A program made the translations under genes and the position numbers. This document shows positions 36,507 through 48,594 of a DNA stretch of 64,000 bases, piece after piece. The stretch lies in NCBI GenBank assembly GCA_963580455.1, contig OY756966.1:15937001-16001000 (forward strand), written 5' to 3'. Source of the stretch: Euonymus europaeus. Lineage: Eukaryota > Streptophyta > Magnoliopsida > Celastrales > Celastraceae. Position 1 is the stretch's first letter. Every line of letters starts with the position of its first letter. The notes beneath the pieces are model-generated. The model was not told the DNA's origin, ran no database searches, and saw only the letters and a list, made by a program, of their open reading frames with translations.

Positions 36507-37628
36507 GGGGGAGCTTTTAACGGTTTTGTCGATTTGTCATAGAAAGTTGGTGTTTTGGCATTAAAATAATGTAGGAAGCTTATACTCGTAAAATTTGACA
36601 TAGAAGAACAATAAAAAGTCTATCCCGAGCTACTTTGATAGTCCGAAGTTGCTCAACTCTCTCTATGGAGGAGCTTTTAACGGTTTTGTCCATTTGTCAT
36701 AGAAAGTTGGTGTTTTGGCGTCCAAATAATGTAGGAAGCTTATACTCGTTAAATTTGACATAGAAGAACCATTAAAAGCCTATCTCGAGCAACTTTGATA
36801 GTCCGAAGTTGCTCAACTTTCTCTATGGAGGAGGTTTTAACGATTTTGTCTATTTGTCATAGAAAGTTTGTGTTTTGGCTTCAAAATAATGTAGGAAGCT
36901 TATACTCATAAAATTTGACATAGAAGAACAATAAAAAGTCTATCCCGAGCAACTTTGATAGTCCGAAGTTGCTCAACTCTCTCTATGGAGGAGCTTTTAA
37001 CGGTTTTGTCGATTTGTCATAGAAAGTTGGTGTTTTGGCATCGAAATAATGTAGGAAGCTTATACTCGTTAAATTTGACATATCAGAACAATTGAAAGTC
37101 TATCCCGAGCAACTTTGATAGTCCTTAGTTGCTAAACTCTCTCTATGGAGGAGCTTTTAACGGTTTTGTCCATTTGTCATAGAAAGTTGGTGTTTTGGCT
37201 TCAAAATAATGTAGGAAGCTTATAATCATAAAATTTGACATAGAAGAACAATAAAAAGTCTATCCCGAGCAACTTTGATAGTCCGAAGTTGCTCAACTCT
37301 CTCTATGGAGGAGGTTTTAACGATTTTGTCCATTTGTCATAGAAAGTTGGTGTTTTGTCATCGAAATAATGTAGGAAGCTTATACTCATAAAATTTGACA
37401 TAGAGGAACAATAAAAAGTCTATCCCGAGCAACTTTGATAGTCCGTAATTGCTCAACTCTCTCTATGGAGGAGCTTTTAACGGTTTTGTCCATTTGTCAT
37501 AGAAAGTTGGTGTTTTGGCATCGAAATAATGTAGGAAGCTCTATACTCGTAAAATTTGACATTGAAAGAACAATAAAAAGTCTATCCCGAGCAACTTTGA
37601 TAGTCCGAAGTTGCTCAACTCTCTCTAT
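36507..37628. repeat. 7-monomer HOR (1122 bp), copy 1
   Basis: Seven monomers: CGATTTGTC with GCATTAAAAT; GGCGTCC; GTTTGTG with GGCTTCAAAAT; CGATTTGTC with CATATCAG and GTCCTTAG; GGCTTCAAAAT; TTTTGTCATCG with GAGGAAC and TAATTGC; and CTCTATACTC with ACATTGAAAG. The extra A in GAAAGAAC makes it 1122 bp rather than 1121. Confidence 0.88.
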
Positions 37629-38749
37629 GGAGGAGCTTTTAACGGTTTTGTCGATTTGTCATAGAAAGTTGGTGTTTTGGCATTAAAATAATGTAGGAAG
37701 CTTATACTCGTAAAATTTGACATAGAAGAACAATAAAAAGTCTATCCCGAGCTACTTTGATAGTCCGAAGTTGCTCAACTCTCTCTATGGAGGAGCTTTT
37801 AACGGTTTTGTCCATTTGTCATAGAAAGTTGGTGTTTTGGCGTCCAAATAATGTAGGAAGCTTATACTCGTTAAATTTGACATAGAAGAACCATTAAAAG
37901 CCTATCCCGAGCAACTTTGATAGTCCGAAGTTGCTCAACTTTCTCTATGGAGGAGGTTTTAACGATTTTGTCTATTTGTCATAGAAAGTTTGTGTTTTGG
38001 CTTCAAAATAATGTAGGAAGCTTATACTCATAAAATTTGACATAGAAGAACAATAAAAAGTCTATCCCGAGCAACTTTGATAGTCCGAAGTTGCTCAACT
38101 CTCTCTATGGAGGAGCTTTTAACGGTTTTGTCGATTTGTCATAGAAAGTTGGTGTTTTGGCATCGAAATAATGTAGGAAGCTTATACTCGTTAAATTTGA
38201 CATATCAGAACAATTAAAAGTCTATCCCGAGCAACTTTGATAGTCCTTAGTTGCTAAACTCTCTCTATGAAGGAGCTTTTAACGGTTTTGTCCATTTGTC
38301 ATAGAAAGTTGGTGTTTTGGCTTCAAAATAATGTAGGAAGCTTATACTCATAAAATTTGACATAGAAGAACAATAAAAAGTCTATCCCGAGCAACTTTGA
38401 TAGTCCGAAGTTGCTCAACTCTCTCTATGGAGGAGGTTTTAACGATTTTGTCCATTTGTCATAGAAAGTTGGTGTTTTGTCATCGAAATAATGTAGGAAG
38501 CTTATACTCATAAAATTTGACATAGAGGAACAATAAAAAGTCTATCCCGAGCAACTTTGATAGTCCGTAATTGCTCAACTCTCTCTATGGAGGAGCTTTT
38601 AACGGTTTTGTCCATTTGTCATAGAAAGTTGGTGTTTTGGCATCGAAATAATGTAGGAAGCTCTATACTCGTAAAATTTGACATTGAAGAACAATAAAAA
38701 GTCTATCCCGAGCAACTTTGATAGTCCGAAGTTGCTCAACTCTCTCTAT
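37629..38749. repeat. 7-monomer HOR (1121 bp), copy 2
   Basis: Directly follows copy 1 and shares the rare GTCCTTAGTTGCTAAAC and CTCTATACTC. GAAGAAC here has one A fewer, and CTATGAAGG (38265) is private. Confidence 0.88.
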
Positions 38750-39428
38750 GGAGGAGCTTTTAACGGTTTTGTCTATTTGTCATAGAAAGTTGGTGTTTTG
38801 GCATTGAAATAATGTAGGAAGCTTATACTCGTTAAATTTGACATATCAGAACAATTAAAAGTCTATCCCGAGCAACTTTGATAGTCCGTAGTTGCTCAAC
38901 TCTCCTTATGGAGGAGGTTTTAAGGTTTTTGTCCATTTGTCATAGAAAGTTGGTGTTTTGGCATCGAAATAATGTAGGAAGCTTATACTCGTTAAATTTG
39001 ACATATCAGAACAATTAAAAGTCTATCCCGAGTAACTTTGATAGTTCGTAGTTGCTCAACTCTCTCTATGGAGGAGCTTTTAACGGTTTTGTCCATTTGT
39101 CATAGAAAGTTGGTGTTTTAGCATCGAAATAATGTAGGAAGCTTATACTCGTAAAATTTGACAAGAAGAACAATAAAAAGTCTATACTCGTAAAATTTGA
39201 CATTGAAGAACAATAAAAAGTCTATCCCGAGCTACTTTGATAGTCCGTAGTTGCTCAGCTCTCTCTATGGAGGAGCTTTTAACGGTTTTGTCCATTTGTC
39301 ATAGAAAGTTGGTATTTTGACATCGAAATAATGTAGGAAGCTTATACTCGTAAAATTTGACATAGAAGAAAAATAAAAATTCTATCCCGAGCAACTTTGA
39401 TAGTCCGAAGTTGCTCAAGTCTCTCTAT
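38750..39428. repeat. four monomers plus a 39-bp partial duplication
   Basis: This 679-bp stretch is four monomers with one extra partial unit. At 39153-39230 the copy runs CTCGTAAAATTTGACAAGAAG to GTCTAT, then jumps back to ACTCGTAAAATTTGACATTG. The jump is at TAT, present both in GTCTATCCC and CTTATACTC. It is the clearest break of the 160-bp phase in the window, and is copied at 42312-42990. Confidence 0.88.
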
Positions 39429-40549
39429 GGAGGAGCTTTTAACGGTTTTGTCGATTTGTCATAGAAAGTTGGTGTTTTGGCATTAAAATAATGTAGGAAG
39501 CTTATACTCGTAAAATTTGACATAGAAGAACAATAAAAAGTCTATCCCGAGCTACTTTGATAGTCCGAAGTTGCTCAACTCTCTCTATGGAGGAGCTTTT
39601 AACGGTTTTGTCCATTTGTCATAGAAAGTTGGTGTTTTGGCATCCAAATAATGTAGGAAGCTTACACTCGTTAAATTTGACATAGAAGAACCATTAAAAG
39701 TCTATCGCGAGCAACTTTGATTGTCCGAAGTTGCTCAACTTTCTCTATGGAGGAGGTTTTAACGATTTTGTCTATTTGTCATAGAAAGTTGGTGTTTTGG
39801 CTTCAAAATAATGTAGGAAGCTTATACTCATAAAATTTGACATAGAAGAACAATAAAAAGTCTATCCCGAGCAACTTTGATAGTCCGAAGTTGCTCAACT
39901 CTCTCTATGGAGGAGCTTTTAACGGTTTTGTCGATTTGTCATAGAAAGTTGGTGTTTTGGCATCGAAATAATGTAGGAAGCTTATACTCGTTAAATTTGA
40001 CATATCAGAACAATTAAAAGTCTATCCCGAGCAACTTTGATTGTCCGTAGTTGCTCAATTCTCTCTATGGAGGAGCTTTTAACGGTTTTGTCCATTTGTC
40101 ATAGAAAGTTGGTGTTTTGGCTTCAAAATAATGTAGGAAGCTTATACTCATAAAATTTGACATAGAAGAACAATAAAAAGTCTATCCCGAGCAACTTTGA
40201 TAGTCCGAAGTTGCTCAACTCTCTCTATGGAGGAGGTTTTAACGATTTTGTCCATTTGTCATAGAAAGTTGGTGTTTTGTCATCGAAATAATGTAGGAAG
40301 CTTATACTCATAAAATTTGACATAGAAGAACAATAAAAAGTCTATCCCGAGCAACTTTGATAGTCCGTAATTGCTCAACTCTCTCTATGGAGGAGCTTTT
40401 AACGGTTTTGTCCATTTGTCATAGTAAGTTGGTGTTTTGGCATCGAAATAATGTAGGAAGCTTTATACTCGTAAAATTTGACATTGAAGAACAATAAAAA
40501 GTCTATCCCGAGCAACTTTGATAGTCCGAAGTTGCTCAACTCTCTCTAT
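39429..40549. repeat. 7-monomer HOR (1121 bp), copy 3
   Basis: Same order as at 36507, with GCATCC for GGCGTCC, CTTACACTCG (39662), TATCGCGAGC (39704), and CTTTATAC in place of CTCTATAC. Confidence 0.85.
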
Positions 40550-41510
40550 GGAGGAGCTTTTAACGGTTTTGTCTATTTATCATAGAAAGTTGGTGTTTTG
40601 GCATTGAAATAATGTAGGAAGCTTATACTCGTTAAATTTGACATATCAGAACAATTAAAATTCTATCCCGAGCAACTTTGATAGTCCGTAGTTGCTCAAC
40701 TCTCCTTATGGAGGAGGTTTTAACGCTTTTGTCCATTTGTCATAGAAAGTTGGTGTTTTGGCATCGAAATAATGTAGGAAGCTTATACTCGTTAAATTTG
40801 ACATATCAGAACAATTAAAAGTCTATCCCGAGTAACTTTGATAGTCCGTAGTTGCTCAACTCTCTCTATGGAGGAGCTTTTAACGGTTTTGTCCATTTGT
40901 CATAGAAAGTTGGTGTTTTGGCATCGAAATAATGTAGGAAGCTTATACTCGTAAAATTTGACATTGAAGAACAATAAAAAGTCTATCCCGAGCAACTTTG
41001 ATAGTCCGAAGTTGCTCAACTCTCCTTATGGAGGTGGTTTTAACGCTTTTGTCCATTTGTCATAGAAAGTTGGTGTTTTGGCATCGAAATAATGTAGGAA
41101 GCTTATACTCGTTAAATTTGACATATCAGAACAATTAAAAGTCTATCCCGAGCAACTTTGATAGTCCGTAGTTGCTCAACTCTCTCTATAGAGGAGCTTT
41201 TAACGGTTTTGTCCATTTGTCATAGAAAGTTGGTGTTTTGGCATCGAAATAATGTAGGAAGCTTATACTCGTAAAATTTGACATAGAAGAACAATAAAAA
41301 GTCTATCCCGAGCAACTTTGATAGTCCGAAGTTGCTCAATTCTCTTTATGGAGGAGCTTTTAACGGTTTTGTCCATTTGTCATAGAAAGTTGGTGTTTTG
41401 GCATCGAAATAATGTAGGAAGCTTATACTCGTTAAATTTGACATAGAAGAACCAATAAAAAGTCTATCCCGAGCAACTTTGATAGTCCGAAGTTGCTCCA
41501 CTCTCTCTAT

Positions 41511-42150
41511 GGAGGAGGTTTTAACGATTTTGTCCATTTGTCATAGAAAGTTGTTGTTTTGGCATCGAAATAATGTAGGAAGCTTATACTCATAAAATTT
41601 GACATAGAAGAACAATAAAAAGTCTATCCCGAGCAACTTTGATAGTCCGAAGTTGCTCAACTCTCTCTATGGAGGAGGTTTTAACGATTTTGTCCATTTG
41701 TCATAGAAAGTTGGTGTTTTGTCATCGAAATAATGTAGGAAGCTTATACTCATAAAATTTGACATAGAAGAACAATAAAAAGTCTATCCCGAGCAACTTT
41801 GATAGTCCGAAGTTGCTCAACTCTCTCTATGGAGGAGGTTTTAACGATTTTGTCCATTTGTCATAGAAAGTTGGTGTTTTGTCATCGAAATAATGTAGGA
41901 AGCTTATACTCATAAAATTTGACATAGAAGAACAATAAAAAGTCTATCCCGAGCAACTTTGATAGTCCGAAGTTGCTCAACTCTCTCTATGGAGGAGGTT
42001 TTAACGATTTTGTCCATTTGTCATAGAAAGTTGGTGTTTTGTCATCGAAATAATGTAGGAAGCTTATACTCATAAAATTTGACATAGAGGAACAATAAAA
42101 AGTCTATCCCGAGCAACTTTGATAGTCCGTAATTGCTCAACTCTCTCTAT
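41511..42150. repeat. run of near-identical single monomers (160-bp period)
   Basis: Four adjacent monomers share GGTTTTAACGATTTTG and CTCATAAA. The middle two (41671-41830 and 41831-41990) looked identical by eye, with TTTTGTCATCG at 41721, 41881 and 42041. The first has GTTGTTGTTTTGGC; the last changes to GAGGAAC and TAATTGC. A rare place where the repeat unit is a single monomer. Confidence 0.85.
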
Positions 42151-44892
42151 GGAGGAGCTTTTAACGGTTTTGTCCATTTGTCATAGAAAGTTGGTGTTTT
42201 GGCATCGAAATAATGTAGGAAGCTCTATACTCGTAAAATTTGACATTGAAGAACAATAAAAAGTCTATCCCGAGCAACTTTGATAGTCCGAAGTTGCTCA
42301 ACTCTCTCTATGGAGGAGCTTTTAACGGTTTTGTCTATTTGTCATAGAAAGTTGGTGTTTTGGCATTGAAATAATGTAGGAAGCTTATACTCGTTAAATT
42401 TGACATATCAGAACAATTAAAAGTCTATCCCGAGCAACTTTGATAGTCCGTAGTTGCTCAACTCTCCTTATGGAGGAGGTTTTAAGGTTTTTGTCCATTT
42501 GTCATAGAAAGTTGGTGTTTTGGCATCGAAATAATGTAGGAAGCTTATACTCGTTAAATTTGACATATCAGAACAATTAAAAGTCTATCCCGAGTAACTT
42601 TGATAGTTCGTAGTTGCTCAACTCTCTCTATGGAGGAGCTTTTAACGGTTTTGTCCATTTGTCATAGAAAGTTGGTGTTTTAGCATCGAAATAATGTAGG
42701 AAGCTTATACTCGTAAAATTTGACAAGAAGAACAATAAAAAGTCTATACTCGTAAAATTTGACATTGAAGAACAATAAAAAGTCTATCCCGAGCTACTTT
42801 GATAGTCCGTAGTTGCTCAGCTCTCTCTATGGAGGAGCTTTTAACGGTTTTGTCCATTTGTCATAGAAAGTTGGTATTTTGACATCGAAATAATGTAGGA
42901 AGCTTATACTCGTAAAATTTGACATAGAAGAAAAATAAAAATTCTATCCCGAGCAACTTTGATAGTCCGAAGTTGCTCAAGTCTCTCTATGGAGGAGCTT
43001 TTAACGGTTTTGTCGATTTGTCATAGAAAGTTGGTGTTTTGGCATTAAAATAATGTAGGAAGCTTATACTCGTAAAATTTGACATAGAAGAACAATAAAA
43101 AGTCTATCCCGAGCTACTTTGATAGTCCGAAGTTGCTCAACTCTCTCTATGGAGGAGCTTTTAACGGTTTTGTCCATTTGTCATAGAAAGTTGGTGTTTT
43201 GGCATCCAAATAATGTAGGAAGCTTACACTCGTTAAATTTGACATAGAAGAACCATTAAAAGTCTATCGCGAGCAACTTTGATTGTCCGAAGTTGCTCAA
43301 CTTTCTCTATGGAGGAGGTTTTAACGATTTTGTCTATTTGTCATAGAAAGTTGGTGTTTTGGCTTCAAAATAATGTAGGAAGCTTATACTCATAAAATTT
43401 GACATAGAAGAACAATAAAAAGTCTATCCCGAGCAACTTTGATAGTCCGAAGTTGCTCAACTCTCTCTATGGAGGAGCTTTTAACGGTTTTGTCGATTTG
43501 TCATAGAAAGTTGGTGTTTTGGCATCCAAATAATGTAGGAAGCTTATACTCGTTAAATTTGACATATCAGAACAATTAAAAGTCTATCCCGAGCAACTTT
43601 GATAGTCCGTAGTTGCTCAATTCTCTCTATGGAGGAGCTTTTAACGGTTTTGTCCATTTGTCATAGAAAGTTGGTGTTTTGGCTTCAAAATAATGTAGGA
43701 AGCTTATACTCATAAAATTTGACATAGAAGAACAATAAAAAGTCTATCCCGAGCAACTTTGATAGTCCGAAGTTGCTCAACTCTCTCTATGGAGGAGGTT
43801 TTAACGATTTTGTCCATTTGTCATAGAAAGTTGGTGTTTTGTCATCGAAATAATGTAGGAAGCTTATACTCATAAAATTTGACATAGAAGAACAATAAAA
43901 AGTCTATCCCGAGCAACTTTGACAGTCCGTAATTGCTCAACTCTCTCTATGGAGGAGCTTTTAACGGTTTTGTCCATTTGTCATAGTAAGTTGGTGTTTT
44001 GGCATCGAAATAATGTAGGAAGCTTTATACTCGTAAAATTTGACATTGAAGAACAATAAAAAGTCTATCCCGAGCAACTTTGATAGTCCGAAGTTGCTCA
44101 ACTCTCTCTATGGAGGAGCTTTTAACGGTTTTGTCTATTTATCATAGAAAGTTGGTGTTTTGGCATTGAAATAATGTAGGAAGCTTATACTCGTTAAATT
44201 TGACATATCAGAACAATTAAAATTCTATCCCGAGCAACTTTGATAGTCCGTAGTTGCTCAACTCTCCTTATGGAGGAGGTTTTAACGCTTTTGTCCATTT
44301 GTCATAGAAAGTTGGTGTTTTGGCATCGAAATAATGTAGGAAGCTTATACTCGTTAAATTTGACATATCAGAACAATTAAAAGTCTATCCCGAGTAACTT
44401 TGATAGTCCGTAGTTGCTCAACTCTCTCTATGGAGGAGCTTTTAACGGTTTTGTCCATTTGTCATAGAAAGTTGGTGTTTTGGCATCGAAATAATGTAGG
44501 AAGCTTATACTCGTAAAATTTGACATTGAAGAACAATAAAAAGTCTATCCCGAGCAACTTTGATAGTCCAAAGTTGCTCAACTCTCCTTATGGAGGAGGT
44601 TTTAACGCTTTTGTCCATTTGTCATAGAAAGTTGGTGTTTTGGCATCGAAATAATGTAGGAAGCTTATACTCGTTAAATTTGACATATCAGAACAATTAA
44701 AAGTCTATCCCGAGCAACTTTGATAGTCCGTAGTTGCTCAACTCTCTCTATAGAGGAGCTTTTAACGGTTTTGTCCATTTGTCATAGAAAGTTGGTGTTT
44801 TGGCATCGAAATAATGTAGGAAGCTTATACTCGTAAAATTTGACATAGAAGAACAATAAAAAGTCTATCCCGAGCAACTTTGATAGTCCGAA
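41892..44892. repeat. segmental duplication, second copy (offset 3562)
   Basis: Second copy of 38330-41330, with few differences (GCATCC for GCATCG at about 43523, GACAGTCCG at 43921, GTCCAAAG at 44567). It ends where GGAGGAAGTTTTAACGA (44911) faces GGAGGAGCTTTTAACGG. Confidence 0.9.
42991..44111. repeat. 7-monomer HOR (1121 bp), copy 4
   Basis: Counterpart of 39429-40549 through the 3562-bp duplication. Shares CTTACACTCG and TATCGCGAGC with copy 3 only. Confidence 0.85.
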
Positions 44893-46032
44893 GTTGCTCA
44901 ACTCTCTCTATGGAGGAAGTTTTAACGATTTTGTCCATTTGTCATAGAAAGTTGGTGTTTTGTCATCGAAATAATATAGGAAGCTTATACTCATAAAATT
45001 TGACATAGAAGAACAATAAAAAGTCTATCCCGAGCAACTTTGATAGTCCGTAATTGCTCAACTCTCTCTATGGAGGAGCTTTTAACGGTTTTGTCCATTT
45101 GTCATAGAAAGTTGGTGTTTTGGCATCGAAATAATGTAGGAAGCTTTATACTCGTAAAATTTGACATTGAAGAACAACAAAAAGTCTATCCCGAGCAACT
45201 TTGATAGTCCGAAGTTGCTCAACTCTCTCTATGGAGGAGCTTTTAACGGTTTTGTCTATTTGTCATAGAAAGTTGGTGTTTTGGCAATGAAATAATGTAG
45301 GAAGCTTATACACGTTAAATTTGACATATCAGAACAATTAAAATTCTATCCCGAGCAACTTTGATAGTCCGTAGTTGCTCAACTCTCCTTATGGAGGAGG
45401 TTTTAACGCTTTTGTCCATTTGTCATAGAAAGTTGGTGTTTTGGCATCGAAATAATGTAGGAAGCTTATACTCGTTAAATTTGACATATCAGAACAATTA
45501 AAAGTCTATCCCGAGCAACTTTGATAGTCCGTAGTTGCTCAACTCTCTCTATTGAGGAGCTTTTAACGGTTTTGTCCATTTGTCATAGAAAGTTGGTGTT
45601 TTGGCATCGAAATAATGTAGGAAGCTTATACTCGTAAAATTTGACATAGAAGAACAATAAAAAGTCTATCCCGAGCAACTTTGATAGTCAGAAGTTGCTC
45701 AAGTCTCTTTATGGAGGAGCTTTTAACGGTTTTGTCCATTTGTCATAGAAAGTTGGTGTTTTGGCATCGAAATAATGTAGGAAGCTTATACTCGTAAAAT
45801 TTGACATAGAAGAACAATAAAAAGTCTATCCCGAGCAACTTTGATAGTCCGAAGTTGCTCAAGTCTCTTTATGGAGGAGGTTTTAACGCTTTTGTCCATT
45901 TGTCATAGAAAGTTGGTGTTTTGGCATCGAAATAATGTACGAAGCTTATACTCGTTAAATTTGACATATCAGAACAATTAAAAGTCTATCCCGAGCAACT
46001 TTGATAGTCCGTAGTTGCTCAAGTCTCTTTAT
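44893..46032. repeat. mixed satellite monomers
   Basis: Seven monomers including AATATAGG (44971), AACAACAAAAAG (45171), GCAATGAAAT (45285), CTATTGAGG (45550) and TAGTCAGAAG (45686). Parts recur about 1281 and 1441 bp downstream. Confidence 0.75.
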
Positions 46033-46600
46033 GGAGGAGCTTTTAACGGTTTTGTCCATTTGTCATAGAAAGTTGGTGTTTTGGCATCGAAATAATGTAG
46101 GAAGCTTATACTCGTTAAATTTGACATAGAAGAACCAATAAAAAGTCTATCCCGAGCAACTTTGATAGTCCGAAGTTGCTCCACTCTCTCTATGGAGGAG
46201 GTTTTAACGATTTTGTCCATTTGTCATAGAAAGTTGTTGTTTTGGCATCGAAATAATGTAGGAAGCTTATACTTGTAAAATTTGACATTGAAGAACAATA
46301 AAAAGTCTATCCCGAGCTACTTTGATAGTCCGAAGTTGCTGAACTCTCTCTATGGAGGAGCTTTTAACGGTTTTGTCCATTTGTCATAGAAAGTTGGTGT
46401 TTTGGCATCCAAATAATATAGGAAGCTTATACTCGTAAAATTTGACATAGAAGAACAATAAAAAGTCTATCCCGAGCAACTTTGATAGTCCGAAGTTGCT
46501 CAACTCTCTCTATGGAGGAGCTTTTAACGGTTTTGTCGATTTGTCATAGAAAGTTGGTGTCTTGGCATCGAAATAATGTAGGAAGCTTATACTCGTAAAA
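46033..46600. repeat. block repeated at offset 1441, copy 1
   Basis: CCAATAAAAA monomer, then GTTGTTG with TATACTTG, ACATTG and TTGCTGAAC, then CATCCAAATAATATAGG, then GGTGTCTTGG. The same order begins at 47474. Confidence 0.8.
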
Positions 46601-47473
46601 TTTGACATAGAAGAACAATAAAAAGTCTATCCCGAGCAACTTTGATAGTCAGAAGTTGCTCAAGTCTCTTTATGGAGGAGCTTTTAACGGTTTTGTCCAT
46701 TTGTCATAGAAAGTTGGTGTCTTGGCATCCAAATAATATAGGAAGCTTATACTCGTTAAATTTGACATATCAGAACAATTAAAAGTCTATCCCGAGCAAC
46801 TTTGATAGTCCGTAGTTGCTCAACTCTCTCTATGGAGGAGCTTTTAACGGTTTTGTCCATTTGTCATAGAAAGTTGGTGTTTTGGCATCGAAATAATGTA
46901 GGAAGCTTATACTCGTAAAATTTGACATAGAAGAACAATAAAAAGTCTATCCCGAGCAACTTTGATAGTCAGAAGTTGCTCAAGTCTCTTTATGGAGGAG
47001 CTTTTAACGGTTTTGTCCATTTGTCATAGAAAGTTGGTGTTTTGGCATCGAAATAATGTAGGAAGCTTATACTCGTAAAATTTGACATAGAAGAACAATA
47101 AAAAGTCTATCCCGAGCAACTTTGATAGTCCGAAGTTGCTCAAGTCTCTTTATGGAGGAGGTTTTAACGCTTTTGTCCATTTGTCATAGAAAGTTGGTGT
47201 TTTGGCATCGAAATAATGTAGGAAGCTTATACTCGTTAAATTTGACATATCAGAACAATTAAAAGTCTATCCCGAGCAACTTTGATAGTCCGTAGTTGCT
47301 CAACTCTCTCTATAGAGGAGCTTTTAACGGTTTTGTCCATTTGTCATAGAAAGTTGGTGTTTTGGCATCGAAATAATGTAGGAAGCTTATACTCGTAAAA
47401 TTTGACATAGAAGAACAATAAAAAGTCTATCCCGAGCAACTTTGATAGTCCGAAGTTGCTCAAGTCTCTTTAT

Positions 47474-48041
47474 GGAGGAGCTTTTAACGGTTTTGTCCAT
47501 TTGTCATAGAAAGTTGGTGTTTTGGCATCGAAATAATGTAGGAAGCTTATACTCGTTAAATTTGACATAGAAGAACCAATAAAAAGTCTATCCCGAGCAA
47601 CTTTGATAGTCCGAAGTTGCTCCACTCTCTCTATGGAGGAGGTTTTAACGATTTTGTCCATTTGTCATAGAAAGTTGTTGTTTTGGCATCGAAATAATGT
47701 AGGAAGCTTATACTTGTAAAATTTGACATTGAAGAACAATAAAAAGTCTATCCCGAGCTACTTTGATAGTCCGAAGTTGCTGAACTCTCTCTATGGAGGA
47801 GCTTTTAACGGTTTTGTCCATTTGTCATAGAAAGTTGGTGTTTTGGCATCCAAATAATATAGGAAGCTTATACTCGTAAAATTTGACATAGAAGAACAAT
47901 AAAAAGTCTATCCCGAGCAACTTTGATAGTCCGAAGTTGCTCAACTCTCTCTATGGAGGAGCTTTTAACGGTTTTGTCGATTTGTCATAGAAAGTTGGTG
48001 TCTTGGCATCGAAATAATGTAGGAAGCTTATACTCGTTAAA
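47474..48041. repeat. block repeated at offset 1441, copy 2
   Basis: Second copy of 46033-46600. Past about 48040 the copies part (TTAAATTTAACATATCAG here, TAAAATTTGACATAG there). From 47711 the order also matches 49151 onward at offset 1440, linking this region to the 15-mer domain. Confidence 0.8.
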
Positions 48042-48594
48042 TTTAACATATCAGAACAATTAAAAGTCTATCCCGAGCTACTTTGATAGTCCGTAGTTGC
48101 TCAACTCTCTCTATGGAGGAGCTTTTAACGGTTTTGTCCATTTTTCATAGAAAGTTGGTGTTTTGGCATCGAAATAATGTAGGAAGCTTATACTTGTAAA
48201 ATTTGACATAGAAGAACAATAAAATGTCTATCCCGAGCAACTTTGATAGTCCGAAGTTGCTCAAGTCTCTTTATGGAGGAGTTTTTAACGGTTTTGTCCA
48301 TTTGTCATAGAAAGTTGGTGTTTTGGCATCGAAATAATGTAGGAAGCTTATACTCGTAAAATTTGACATAGAAGAACAATAAAAAGTCTATCCCGAGCAA
48401 CTTTGATAGTCCGAAGTTGCTCAACTCTCCTTATGGAGGAGGTTTTAACGCTTTTGTCCATTTGTCATAGAAAGTTGGTGTTTTGGCATCGAAATAATGT
48501 AGGAAGCTTATACTCGTAAAATTTGACATAGAAGAACAATAAAAAGCCTATCCCGAGCAACTTTGATAGTCCGAAGTTGCTCAACTCTCTCTAT

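Larger units (their letters stand above)
38330..41330. repeat. segmental duplication, first copy (offset 3562)
   Basis: Matches 41892-44892 at a constant 3562 bp. It includes the 39-bp partial duplication, the third 7-mer copy, and CTATAGAGGAGC at 41187 against 44749. Confidence 0.9.

Noticed and set aside
37435..37686. 83-codon plus-strand open frame.
   Set aside because: It exists only because of one extra A (GAAAGAAC near 37567) that joins two satellite monomers in frame; the encoded peptide repeats itself. The sister copies at 38.7 and 42.2 kb lack the extra base.
39153..39230. Small transposon or foreign insertion.
   Set aside because: The extra 39 bp is entirely satellite sequence duplicated from just upstream; there are no terminal repeats or target-site duplication.
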